From assembly GCA_021205695.1 (NCBI GenBank), contig JAJPXB010000047.1:1-64000 (forward strand): a stretch of DNA of 64,000 bases, written 5' to 3'. The first letter of the stretch is position 1. Each line of letters opens with the position of its first letter. Both the position numbers and the translations under genes were made by a program. This DNA is from Clostridiales bacterium (GTDB lineage: Bacteria > Bacillota > Clostridia > Oscillospirales > Oscillospiraceae). Shown here piece after piece: positions 44,007 to 51,772 of the stretch. Below the pieces are notes generated by a model. That model was not told the origin of the DNA, did no database searches, and worked only from the letters and a program-made list of their open reading frames with translations.

Positions 44007-45374
44007 ATGAATCGTCCGCTTTCCAGTCAGACCACTGACTTTATCCATGAGATGAGCGAGGAGCTCCAGGGGGTCGGGCCAATCCCCCAGGACAAGTATG
44101 AGAAATACCAGGTCATGCGTGGCCTGCGGCATCCGGACGGCACCGGCGTCATGGCGGGCCTCACCCGGGTGGGCAGCGTCCAGGGCTATTACCTCCAGGA
44201 CGGCGAAAAGACTCCCATGGAGGGCAAGCTGATCTACCGGGGCATCAGCGTGGAGGACCTGATCCGGGGCTGCACCTCCGAGGGGCGGTTTGGCTTTGAG
44301 GAGACCTGCTATCTGCTCCTCATGGGAAAGCTGCCCAACCGGCAGGAGCTGACCGCCTTCCAGCAGGCCCTGGAGGAGATGCGCCCTCTCCCCAGTATGT
44401 TCACCGAGGACATGATTTTGAAGGCTCCCAGCTGCGACGTGATGAACAAGCTGGCCCAGAGCGTGCTGACCCTCTATTCCTATGACGAGGACCCGGAGAC
44501 TATGACGGTGGAGAACCAGCTCCGCCTGTCCATGCAGCTCATCGCCCGGACGACCATGATCGTGGCCCACGCCTACGCCGCCAAGCGTTGCTATTTCGAC
44601 AAGGGCTCTCTGTACCTCCACCGGGCGCAGCCCGGCAAGGGGGCGGCGGAGAACTTCCTGTCGGCGGCCCGGGACGACCAGCAGTACACCATGGAGGAGG
44701 CCCGGCTGCTGGATCTGTGTCTTATCCTCCATGCGGAGCACGGCGGCGGCAACAACTCCTCCTTCACCTGCCGGGTGATCTCCTCCTCCTATACCGACAT
44801 CTTTTCCGCCATCGCCGCGGCGGTGGGCGCCCTGAAGGGGCCCCGGCACGGCGGCGCCAACATCCGCTGCAAGCAGATGATGGACTACATCGCAGAGACC
44901 GTCCCGGACTGGAAGGATGACGACGCCGTCTCCGCCTGTCTCGCCGGGCTGCTCCGGCGGGAGGGGTACGACCGCTCCGGACTGATTTACGGCATGGGCC
45001 ATGCAGTCTACACCCTCTCCGACCCCCGGGCAAAAATCCTGAAGCGGTTCAGCCGCAGCCTGGCGGAGAAAAAGGGGATGGAGGATCGCCTGAACCTGAT
45101 CGAGAGCGTGGAGCGGCTGACCCCCCAGGTCTTTGCCCAGGTCACCGGCAAGGACAAGGTCATGTGCGCCAACGTGGACCTGTACTCCGGCTTTGTCTAC
45201 GATATGCTCAACATCCCGGAGGAGCTGTACACCCCCCTGTTTGCCGCCGCCCGGATGGTGGGCTGGTGCGCCCACCGGATGGAGGAGGTATTCAGCGGCA
45301 GCAAGATCATCCGCCCCGCCTACAAGGCCATCGGCTCCTGCCAGCCCTTCGTCGCGCTGGACGACCGGGACTGA
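44007..45374 (+). CDS. Citrate/methylcitrate synthase
   Basis: Condenses oxaloacetate with an acyl-CoA, most simply acetyl-CoA to citrate. The 455-residue protein has LIYRGISVEDLI near residue 76, the catalytic His in LHAEHGGGNNSSFTCRV near 244, GPRHGGANIRCKQMM near 288, GLIYGMGHAVYTLSDPRA near 329 and the late RPAYKAIG. It belongs to the longer citrate synthase form found in Firmicutes. A GTG three bases upstream could also start it. It stands alone between promoter and the hairpin at 45510, with no other TCA-cycle gene nearby. Confidence 0.92.
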   Translation: MNRPLSSQTTDFIHEMSEELQGVGPIPQDKYEKYQVMRGLRHPDGTGVMAGLTRVGSVQGYYLQDGEKTPMEGKLIYRGISVEDLIRGCTSEGRFGFEETCYLLLMGKLPNRQELTAFQQALEEMRPLPSMFTEDMILKAPSCDVMNKLAQSVLTLYSYDEDPETMTVENQLRLSMQLIARTTMIVAHAYAAKRCYFDKGSLYLHRAQPGKGAAENFLSAARDDQQYTMEEARLLDLCLILHAEHGGGNNSSFTCRVISSSYTDIFSAIAAAVGALKGPRHGGANIRCKQMMDYIAETVPDWKDDDAVSACLAGLLRREGYDRSGLIYGMGHAVYTLSDPRAKILKRFSRSLAEKKGMEDRLNLIESVERLTPQVFAQVTGKDKVMCANVDLYSGFVYDMLNIPEELYTPLFAAARMVGWCAHRMEEVFSGSKIIRPAYKAIGSCQPFVALDDRD

Positions 45375-45436
45375 GGGAAGCGCCGCAGAGACCTGCCGCT
45401 TTTCTGTCGATTTTTCCACTTTTTCCTCTGCCGCAC

Positions 45437-45465
45437 TGGACGGGAAAGATGGATTGTGTTAGAAT
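45437..45465 (+). promoter_or_regulatory. Possible promoter of the capA-like gene
   Basis: TGGACG (45437-45442), 17 bases, TAGAAT (45460-45465). If used, the hairpin at 45510-45536 would lie in the leader. Confidence 0.5.
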
Positions 45466-45509
45466 GAAAAGCAGCGGTTTCGACCACAGATGCCATATTT
45501 CATCGATCA

Positions 45510-45536
45510 CAGGCTGCTGAAAAAGCAGCCTGTTTT
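45510..45536 (+). terminator. Terminator-like hairpin upstream of the capA-like gene
   Basis: A 9-bp stem CAGGCTGCT/AGCAGCCTG with a GAAAA loop followed by TTTT. It could end the citrate synthase transcript or act as an attenuator for the next gene. Confidence 0.65.
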
Positions 45537-45573
45537 GCTGTCCCGGGCGCTGCCCCGGAGAAAGGAGTTGCCC

Positions 45574-46962
45574 ATGGAAGAGAGATATGACCGGCCCCGC
45601 CGTTCCAGGCGCAGCCAGAGGAGACGCCGGAGACTGCGGCCCGGCTTCGTGCTCAATTCCGTCTGTATTGTCATCATCCTGATCTGCCTCTGCATCGGAG
45701 GCGTCCAGGCGATTTTGGACTACAATGAGAACAGGGCCCAGGAGAAGGCGGAGGCCGCCGCCCTGGCCGAGCAGGAGGAGGCAGCTCAGAAGGCGGAGGA
45801 GGAGGCCGCGGCGCTGGCGGAGACGGAGTATGACTTCACCATCGCCATGATGGGGGATGTGAACCTGGACGACACCTGGTACAACATGACCTATCTGGTC
45901 GAGCAGGAGAACGGCATCTACGACTGCATCGGCGAGAGCCTGCTGGATCGGATGCAGAGCGCCGACCTGTTCTGCGTCAACAGTGAGTTCGCCTTCACCG
46001 ACGGCGGGACAGCCCTGGACGGCAAGGCGTATACCTTCCGGGCACAGACATCCAACGTCTCCATCTACGAGACGATGGGGGTGGATCTGGTGACCCTGGC
46101 CAACAACCATATCTATGACTACGGCGCCGAGGGGCTGACCGACACATTGGACACGCTGGACAGCGCAGGCATCGCCCATGTGGGAGCGGGGGAGAACCTG
46201 GAGGAGGCCTGTGAGCCGTACTATGTGGAATTCGACGGCTACACCGTGGCCTTCGTCAACGCCTCCTGTGCGGAGAACATCCGCTATACCCCCCAGGCCA
46301 CTGAGGACTCCTCCGGTATCCTGCTGTGCTATGACACGGAGGAGTTCGTGAAGGTCATTCAAAACGCCAAGGAGAACGCGGATTTTGTCATAGCCTGCGT
46401 CCACTGGGGCACCGAGTACAGCTATGAGGCCAACGAAACCCAGCGCACCACCGCAAAGGAGTATATCGACGCCGGGGCGGACGTGATCGTGGGTACCCAT
46501 TCCCACTGCCTCCAGGGTATCGAGTACTACAACGGTAAGCCCATCTTCTACAATCTGGGCACCTGCTGGTTCAACGAAAAGACCCTGGAGACGTTCCTGC
46601 TGGAGATCCGCTTCACCGGCAACGCCGAGGGGGGAGAGGTGACCTTCACCGTAACACCCGCCATCCAGTCCGGCTGCGTCACCCGGCTCACCGAGAGCGA
46701 CGAGGAGTGGAACCAGGTGGTCAGCCTCATGGAGACGTATTCCTATGATGTGACCATCGCCTCCGACGGCACGGTCTATCCCAGCAGCGAGGCCCCCGTC
46801 AGCGACGCTGACAACGGCACGGACGATGAGACGGAGGACGGGACGGAGGACGGCACTGTGGATGAGGATACGCTGGACGATGCCGCCGACGGGACTGCGG
46901 AGGACACCGGCTCCGACAGCGCCACCGGGGACGGCAGCGACGACGAGACCGCCGCAGGCTGA
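45574..46962 (+). CDS. CapA-family (PGA_cap) metallophosphoesterase-like protein
   Basis: A 462-residue membrane-anchored protein. A very basic N-terminus (RRSQRRRRRLR) precedes one membrane segment (about 30-48) and a coiled, Glu/Ala-rich stalk. The CapA domain follows: MMGDVNLDD near 93, VNSEFAFTDGG near 136, TLANNHIYDYG near 175, CVHWGTEYS near 275 and GTHSHCLQGIEYYNGKPIFYNLG near 305. Members are linked to poly-gamma-glutamate or cell-wall polymer metabolism. An odd feature is the final ~55 residues, almost only Asp, Glu, Thr, Gly, Ser and Ala. AAAGGAG is six bases before the ATG. Confidence 0.87.
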   Translation: MEERYDRPRRSRRSQRRRRRLRPGFVLNSVCIVIILICLCIGGVQAILDYNENRAQEKAEAAALAEQEEAAQKAEEEAAALAETEYDFTIAMMGDVNLDDTWYNMTYLVEQENGIYDCIGESLLDRMQSADLFCVNSEFAFTDGGTALDGKAYTFRAQTSNVSIYETMGVDLVTLANNHIYDYGAEGLTDTLDTLDSAGIAHVGAGENLEEACEPYYVEFDGYTVAFVNASCAENIRYTPQATEDSSGILLCYDTEEFVKVIQNAKENADFVIACVHWGTEYSYEANETQRTTAKEYIDAGADVIVGTHSHCLQGIEYYNGKPIFYNLGTCWFNEKTLETFLLEIRFTGNAEGGEVTFTVTPAIQSGCVTRLTESDEEWNQVVSLMETYSYDVTIASDGTVYPSSEAPVSDADNGTDDETEDGTEDGTVDEDTLDDAADGTAEDTGSDSATGDGSDDETAAG

Positions 46963-46979
46963 CGACAATGAACACACAA

Positions 46980-47009
46980 CGCCGGAGAGGGAAAACCTCT
47001 CCGGCGTTT
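46980..47009 (+). terminator. Terminator after the capA-like gene, first copy
   Basis: An 11-bp stem CGCCGGAGAGG/CCTCTCCGGCG with a GAAAA loop and TTT. A 27-base part (46983-47009) recurs at 47177-47203 beyond the hairpin element. Confidence 0.8.
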
Positions 47010-47169
47010 CAGCGTGCCAAAAATCCTTTTTGACACGCTGAGCACGATTTTTGAACTTTAAAAAAGTTCTAAAAATCGTTTTTTATTGCACGCGAAGGGG
47101 GCTTTTTGCCCCCTCCTCCGCACCCCCGCTACTCTGTTGCGGGAGTCTCAAGCGCTTTTTTGACAGTCT
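47010..47169 (-). repeat. Dispersed multi-hairpin element, copy B (inverted relative to copy A)
   Basis: 160 bp, the near-perfect reverse complement of 24539-24699, with the same four hairpins in reverse order and only a handful of differences. Some differences fall inside stems (for example 47017). It too is enclosed by two copies of the local terminator, a different one from that flanking copy A. Confidence 0.8.
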
Positions 47170-47173
47170 ACAA

Positions 47174-47205
47174 TGTCGGAGAGGGAAAACCTCTCCGGCG
47201 TTTTT
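47174..47205 (+). terminator. Second copy of the capA-like gene terminator
   Basis: CGGAGAGG/CCTCTCCG stem with GAAAA loop and T5, identical over 27 bases to 46983-47009; the base of the stem carries two changes. Confidence 0.75.
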
Positions 47206-47291
47206 CTACCGGCTTCGGCCCGGGACAGGCACCGGAACGGGCCCGAGTGCATAGGATGCAGCATCCTACAGCGTCAAAAGGAGCGCATACT

Positions 47292-48089
47292 ATGCTGCAA
47301 AACCTTGCCTATGCCGGTGCGGGAACCGGCTTTACCTTTCTCATGACCTGCGCCGGGGCCGCCCTGGTGTTTTTCTTCCGTCGGAACGTCTCCGGCGGCC
47401 TTCAGCGATGCTTTCTGGGCTTCGCCGCCGGGGTGATGATCGCCGCCAGCGTCTGGAGCCTGCTCCTCCCCGCCATCGAGCTGGGGGAGGACATGGGGCT
47501 CCCCGGCTGGCTTCCGGCGGCTACCGGTTTCTGCCTGGGCGTGGTGTTCCTCCTGGGGCTGGATCACCTCCTGCCCCACCTTCACACAGCCCTAAACGTC
47601 CGGGAGGGCCTGCCCGCCCACCTGCGGCGGACCACTCTGCTGGTGCTGGCGGTGACCCTCCACAACATCCCGGAGGGGATGGCGGTGGGACTGAGCTTTG
47701 CCCTGGCCGCCCAGAGCGGGGGCGACCGGTCCGCTGCCTGGGCCGCCGCCGCTGCTCTGGCGCTGGGCATCGGCATCCAGAACTTCCCGGAGGGGGCGGC
47801 GGTATCCCTGCCCCTGCGCAATGAGGGCATGAGCCGCCGCCGGGCCTTTGCCGTGGGGGCGCTGTCCGGGGTGGTGGAGCCGATCTTTGGCCTGCTGTCG
47901 GTGCTGGCGGCGGGACTGCTCCGGCCCGCCATGCCCTGGCTGCTCAGCTTTGCCGCCGGAGCCATGCTCTATGTGGTGGTGGAGGAGCTAATCCCTGAGG
48001 CCAATATGAGCCCTCACAGCGACCTGGGCACCGTGGGGGCTATGGCGGGGTTCCTCATTATGATGGTGCTGGACGTGGCGCTGGGGTAG
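47292..48089 (+). CDS. ZIP-family metal transporter
   Basis: A 265-residue membrane protein with eight predicted segments, moving divalent metal ions such as Zn2+ into the cytoplasm. LDHLLPHLH in the variable His-rich loop, LAVTLHNIPEGMAVGLSFA in segment 4 and GIGIQNFPEGAAVSLPL in segment 5 form the binuclear metal site (HNxPEG and QNxPEG). AAAAGGAG lies ten bases before the ATG. It begins about 85 bp after the second terminator copy and likely has its own promoter. Confidence 0.92.
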   Translation: MLQNLAYAGAGTGFTFLMTCAGAALVFFFRRNVSGGLQRCFLGFAAGVMIAASVWSLLLPAIELGEDMGLPGWLPAATGFCLGVVFLLGLDHLLPHLHTALNVREGLPAHLRRTTLLVLAVTLHNIPEGMAVGLSFALAAQSGGDRSAAWAAAAALALGIGIQNFPEGAAVSLPLRNEGMSRRRAFAVGALSGVVEPIFGLLSVLAAGLLRPAMPWLLSFAAGAMLYVVVEELIPEANMSPHSDLGTVGAMAGFLIMMVLDVALG

Positions 48090-48109
48090 GAGAAAGATAG
48101 CGGGGCCTC

Positions 48110-48137
48110 TTGACAAATACGGGTACTGGTGTAAAAT
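48110..48137 (+). promoter_or_regulatory. Promoter of the TPP-riboswitch transcript
   Basis: Consensus TTGACA (48110-48115), 16 bases, TAAAAT (48132-48137), about 25 bp upstream of the riboswitch. Confidence 0.75.
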
Positions 48138-48159
48138 GGTGTCAGACCGCAAGTGAATA

Positions 48160-48258
48160 GAACACAGGGGCGCTGGGGGACATCCCCGGCTGAGATAGGG
48201 GCAAATCGCAGCTCCAGTCACCTAATAACCTGATCCGGGTAATGCCGGCGTAGGAAGC
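48160..48258 (+). ncRNA. TPP riboswitch (THI box)
   Basis: The conserved thi-box elements are present in order: CAGGGGCGC, GGCTGAGATAGGGGC, and ACCTGATCCGGGTAATGCCGG followed by GCGTAGGAAG. It precedes a thiamine transporter gene and a terminator hairpin, which fits transcriptional control by thiamine pyrophosphate: ligand binding would favour termination. Confidence 0.95.
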
Positions 48259-48282
48259 TGTTTTGTCGCATTATGTGCTTTC

Positions 48283-48326
48283 GTACCGCATTGTTCTGGA
48301 CGCAATGCGGTACTTTTTCTCTTTTT
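48283..48326 (+). terminator. Riboswitch expression-platform terminator
   Basis: A perfect 11-bp stem GTACCGCATTG/CAATGCGGTAC (48283-48293 and 48303-48313) and a T-rich tail, between the TPP aptamer and the thiT ribosome-binding site. Confidence 0.85.
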
Positions 48327-48340
48327 GGGAGGCTCCTGAC

Positions 48341-48922
48341 ATGAAAAACACCAAGACCCGCAAGCTGGTAGAGGGCGCGCTGATGATCGCCATCGCCTAC
48401 GTCCTCTCCTACATCAAGCTCTTTGCCATGCCTCTGGGCGGCTCCGTCACCCTGGAGATGCTGCCCCTCGTTATCATGGGCCTGCGCAACGGCCCCAAGT
48501 GGGGCTGCTTCACCGGCTTCGTCCACGGCCTGATCCAGATGGTGCTGGGTTTCAGCAACGTCATGTACTGCCCCACCCTGTTGAGCCAGATCGGCTGCAT
48601 CCTGCTGGACTACCTGCTGGCCAGTACCGTCCTGGGGCTGGCGGGGCTGATCGCCAAACCCTTCGGGGAGAAGCGGCTGGTGGGCGCTACGGTGGGCACC
48701 GTGGTCTGCGGCGCGCTCCAGTTCCTCTGCACCTTCCTGTCCGGCTGCCTGGTCTGGGCGGCCTATTATGCGGAATACTATGACCTGGTGGGCTGGGACC
48801 TGGTGGCGTACAGCTTTAGCTACAACATCGCCTATATGCTGCCCAACACCGTCCTGGCGGTGATCGTGGTGCTGCTGCTGTACAGGATCGCCCCCAAAAT
48901 GTTCCAGGCGCAGAACGCCTGA
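48341..48922 (+). CDS. thiT: ECF-type thiamine transporter substrate-binding protein ThiT
   Basis: The S component for thiamine uptake by an energy-coupling-factor transporter. The 193-residue protein has six membrane segments; LVEGALMIAIAYVLSYIKLF at the start, GGSVTLEMLPLVIMGLRNGPKWG with the thiamine-binding Glu region, and the YNIAYMLPNTVLA helix match ThiT. GGGAGG precedes the ATG. The TPP riboswitch upstream confirms the substrate. The shared ATPase and T subunits must be encoded elsewhere. Confidence 0.95.
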   Translation: MKNTKTRKLVEGALMIAIAYVLSYIKLFAMPLGGSVTLEMLPLVIMGLRNGPKWGCFTGFVHGLIQMVLGFSNVMYCPTLLSQIGCILLDYLLASTVLGLAGLIAKPFGEKRLVGATVGTVVCGALQFLCTFLSGCLVWAAYYAEYYDLVGWDLVAYSFSYNIAYMLPNTVLAVIVVLLLYRIAPKMFQAQNA

Positions 48923-49456
48923 CCGGGGAGAGGACTGTCACAGCATCCGCCCGCAAACTTGCAGGGCAGGGGGAAATTTCTGCCGCGCCGCCTTCGGAAA
49001 AATGTGCCAGGGACGACCGGCGCATAACCGGGCGGAGACGGGGCAGAATGATACCAGCAGGCGGCGAGGCGGCGGAACGGTGAAAACCGGACCGCGGAAC
49101 GCCGGGCCGGACGGGGGCAGGGGCCGCTGTCGGGTTCAGCGCCCATCGCCCCCGTCTGTGAAATAGGCCAAAGGAGCGCGGGCAGAGAGATGAGCCTGTG
49201 CTCCGGCTGCAAATCAAAGGGATGTTCCTGTTCCGTTGAAGCGGCAGCCCCGGCCACCGGCGCAGTCATTCGCTGTAAGGCGGGTGACTGCGCCTTGGAT
49301 TTTTTCGGGGAGCAAACAGGAGCGTTTTCGAGCGCCGTGGCGCACCTTTTTCATTCATTCCTATTCTCTTTTTCCCAAAGCTCTGCTATAATAGGGTATA
49401 CTGGTTGAAATTGCCGTCCACTGTGCGGGCGGTGAACAGGAAGGGAGGACGGCCAT
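48923..49456. other. GC-rich 534-base gap, no supported gene
   Basis: No frame here has a recognisable protein. The middle is very GC-rich and contains a strong two-tier hairpin: a perfect 9-bp stem GACGGGGGC/GCCCCCGTC (49110-49118 with 49148-49156) around an inner GCTG/CAGC stem. The right end becomes AT-richer and carries the promoter of the two-component system. It may hold a non-coding RNA, but I recognise no family. Confidence 0.5.
49384..49392 (+). promoter_or_regulatory. Extended -10 promoter of the LytTR two-component genes
   Basis: TGC followed directly by consensus TATAAT (49387-49392), 64 bp before the response regulator start; the -35 region is weak. Confidence 0.65.
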
Positions 49457-50164
49457 ATGCTGCGAGTTGCGGTGGCGGAGGATGAGCAGAGCTATCGGGA
49501 GCAGACGGAGCACTATCTGAACCGGTATGCAGAGACGCATTCCCAGCCGCTGGAGGTCGTTTTCTTCAGCAGCGGCCTGGATTTGATCCAGAGCGAGGAC
49601 AGGAGCTTCGACATCCTGCTGCTGGACATCAAAATGCCGGACATGGATGGAATGAAGGTGGCGGAGCTGATCCGCCGGTACGACGACCAGGTGGTCATCA
49701 TGTTCATCACCCAGATGGCCCAGTTCGCCATCGACGGATACTCGGTGGGGGCGCTGGACTTTCTGGTCAAGCCGGTGCAGTACGACACCTTTGCCCTGAA
49801 ATTTGACCGGGCGGTAGAGCGGGCGAAAAACCGCACAGGCGGCACGGTGACGCTGACCCTCCCCGGAGGGATCCGGCGGCTGAACACCCGAGATATCTTC
49901 TATGTGGAGATCCAAAACCATATGCTCCACTACCACACCCGGAGCGGGGAATATGTGTTCCGGGGCACCATGCAGAGCGCCGAGCTGGAACTGACGCCCT
50001 ATCACTTTGCCCGGTGCAACCACTGGTACCTGGTGAACCTGGCCCATGTCTCCGAGGTGAATCGGGACGTGGTGACGGTGGCTGGGAACAAGCTGGAGAT
50101 CAGCCGCCGAAACAAGGCGGCCTTCCTGGCGGCGGTGACCAGCTATGTGGGAGGCAACACATGA
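49457..50164 (+). CDS. LytTR-family response regulator (AgrA-like)
   Basis: A 235-residue regulator with an N-terminal receiver domain and a C-terminal LytTR DNA-binding domain. The receiver shows the acidic pair AEDE near residue 8, the phosphoacceptor Asp in LLLDIKMPDMDG near 56 and LVKPV near 109. The LytTR part has FYVEIQNHMLHYHT near 153 and FARCNHWYLVNLAHV near 190. LytTR proteins bind paired 9-bp direct repeats about 21 bp apart. The stop overlaps the kinase start (ATGA). A candidate target lies in front of the GH2 operon downstream. Confidence 0.92.
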   Translation: MLRVAVAEDEQSYREQTEHYLNRYAETHSQPLEVVFFSSGLDLIQSEDRSFDILLLDIKMPDMDGMKVAELIRRYDDQVVIMFITQMAQFAIDGYSVGALDFLVKPVQYDTFALKFDRAVERAKNRTGGTVTLTLPGGIRRLNTRDIFYVEIQNHMLHYHTRSGEYVFRGTMQSAELELTPYHFARCNHWYLVNLAHVSEVNRDVVTVAGNKLEISRRNKAAFLAAVTSYVGGNT

Positions 50165-51462
50165 CATCTGCCCTGACGGCCCTCGCGGACGCTGCACCGG
50201 AGTGCATCCTGCGGTGGCTGGTTTGCATCATCTACATCTATCCCCTCCCGCGGCGGGAAAAATTCGGCCTGCGGGCGGCGGCCTGGCTGGCGGGACAGCT
50301 GCTGCTGGAGTGGGGATTTGTCCTGGCAGTGCCCGCCTCTGTGGCGGCGCATCTGTGGCCCCCCGCGCTGGGGATCGTCGGCTGGCTGGTGGGACTGAGC
50401 TGCACGACGGCAAAGCCGGGCGTGACCCTGTACTTTTCCATCTGGTCGGGCTGCACCGGCTCCCTGCTCTATGAGATCTGGCAGATGCTCTGCCAGTATC
50501 TGCCGACGTTCCAGGAGGACTCTTTCCGGCCGATGGGACTGCTGCTCCTGCTGACAGCGGCGGTCTGCCTGGCCCTGGGCCTGACGGTGGAGCGGTGGAT
50601 GCCGGTCTATCAGAGTCAGCATGTGGGCCCCCGACAGCTGACCTCCGCCATCCTCCTGTATCTGCTCTACGGCGGCCTGTGGACGGCGGCCTATCAGGGC
50701 GGCGAGCTGAATCCCCAGAGGGAGATCAGCGTCCTGCTTCTGCTGTGCCAGATCTATTGCCTGACCATTCTCTACCTCCAGACATCCCTGTTTCAGAAGA
50801 GCGCCATTCGCCACGAGCTGGAGACCATGAACCTGATGTGGCACCAGCAGGCGGCCCAGCATCAGCTCTCCAAGGAGAATATCGCCCTCATCAACCGCAA
50901 GTGCCACGACCTGAAGCACCAGGTGGCCGCCATGCGGACCATGGAGGGGAGCGAGCAGCGGGAGCGGTATATCCGGGAGATCGAGGACTCGGTGCGCATC
51001 TACGACGCCGCCGTCCGGACGAACAACGAGACCCTGGACACCGTCCTCACGGAGAAGAGCCTCCTGTGCGAGGCCAACGAGATCAGCATCAACTGCGTGG
51101 CCGACGGCTCCAGCCTGGGCTTCATGGATCCGGTGGATCTATACACGGTCATGGGCAACGCCCTGGACAACGCCATCGAGGCAGTGCGCAAGTGCGAGAC
51201 GAAGGAGCTTCGGGTCATCGACGTGCTGGTTCACGTTCGCCAGCGGTTCCTGGTCATCAGCGTCACCAACCCCCTCCGGGAGGAGCTGACCTTCCGGGAC
51301 GGGCTGCCCGTCTCCGTCAAACCCAAAAACGGCTACCACGGCTACGGGCTGAAAAGCATCCGCCACACTGCCCGGAAATACGGCGGCGAGATGACGGTGG
51401 TCACTGAGGGAGGCTGCTTCTCCCTGCGCATCTCCATCCCTCTGCCAGAGGAAAGCAAATGA
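50161..51462 (+). CDS. GHKL-domain sensor histidine kinase (AgrC-like)
   Basis: A 433-residue membrane kinase. About six hydrophobic segments fill residues 10-215, with no large external domain, as in peptide-sensing AgrC kinases. The cytoplasmic part has HDLKHQVAAMRTMEG near 257, which holds the phospho-acceptor His, then the ATPase domain with MGNALDNAIEAVRKCE near 331 and GLKSIRHTARKYGGEM near 395, typical of the GHKL (HPK10) class. It is coupled to the response regulator. No agrD/agrB-like peptide genes are visible, so the signal is unknown. Confidence 0.9.
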   Translation: MTSALTALADAAPECILRWLVCIIYIYPLPRREKFGLRAAAWLAGQLLLEWGFVLAVPASVAAHLWPPALGIVGWLVGLSCTTAKPGVTLYFSIWSGCTGSLLYEIWQMLCQYLPTFQEDSFRPMGLLLLLTAAVCLALGLTVERWMPVYQSQHVGPRQLTSAILLYLLYGGLWTAAYQGGELNPQREISVLLLLCQIYCLTILYLQTSLFQKSAIRHELETMNLMWHQQAAQHQLSKENIALINRKCHDLKHQVAAMRTMEGSEQRERYIREIEDSVRIYDAAVRTNNETLDTVLTEKSLLCEANEISINCVADGSSLGFMDPVDLYTVMGNALDNAIEAVRKCETKELRVIDVLVHVRQRFLVISVTNPLREELTFRDGLPVSVKPKNGYHGYGLKSIRHTARKYGGEMTVVTEGGCFSLRISIPLPEESK

Positions 51463-51472
51463 ATCACGCCCA

Positions 51473-51509
51473 TTGCCGGAGCAGGAATCCCCTGCTCCGG
51501 CAAATTTTT
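51473..51509 (+). terminator. Terminator after the two-component genes
   Basis: A 13-bp perfect stem TTGCCGGAGCAGG/CCTGCTCCGGCAA (51473-51485 with 51491-51503), AATCC loop, followed by ATTTTT. Confidence 0.88.
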
Positions 51510-51561
51510 GCTTCCTGGAAGAAATTTCCGAAAGAAAAGCGACGAAACTTTTAAAAAGTGG

Positions 51562-51590
51562 TTGCAACTTTTGGAAAGCTGGTGTAAAAT
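51562..51590 (+). promoter_or_regulatory. Promoter upstream of the GH2-GH3-symporter operon
   Basis: TTGCAA (51562-51567), 17 bases, TAAAAT (51585-51590). It would give a ~175 nt leader. A second possible -10, TATGAT, lies at 51703-51708, downstream of the paired repeats, without a good -35 box. Confidence 0.65.
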
Positions 51591-51639
51591 GTAAAAGCAG
51601 ATGTCCGGCGGGGTGCAGGGAGAGCGGTTGAGGGCCGTG

Positions 51640-51669
51640 ACCACTTACGCCAAAAAAACAACCACTTAG
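51640..51669 (+). promoter_or_regulatory. Candidate LytTR-regulator binding site (paired direct repeats)
   Basis: Two 9-mers, ACCACTTAC (51640-51648) and ACCACTTAG (51661-51669), lie 21 bp apart start to start with 12 bp between them, the layout of AgrA/VirR/LytTR sites. An inverted ACCACTT copy (AAGTGGT, 51556-51562) touches the upstream -35 box. A LytTR regulator is encoded directly upstream. Binding is inferred from geometry alone. Confidence 0.5.
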
Positions 51670-51772
51670 TCAAATTCGCAACACAAAGAGCTGTAAATTG
51701 TGTATGATAAGAAGAGCAGCCGGACGGAAAAATTTGTGCGAATCGTTCATGACATGGTTTGGAGGGGCAGAA

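Noticed and set aside
49190..49408. A 72-codon Cys-rich frame before the LytTR regulator, as a possible signal peptide gene
   Set aside because: AAAGGAG is 13 bases from the ATG, the promoter for the regulator lies inside the frame, and the C-terminal half is compositionally unlike a protein. No AgrD-like leader or processing motif is present.
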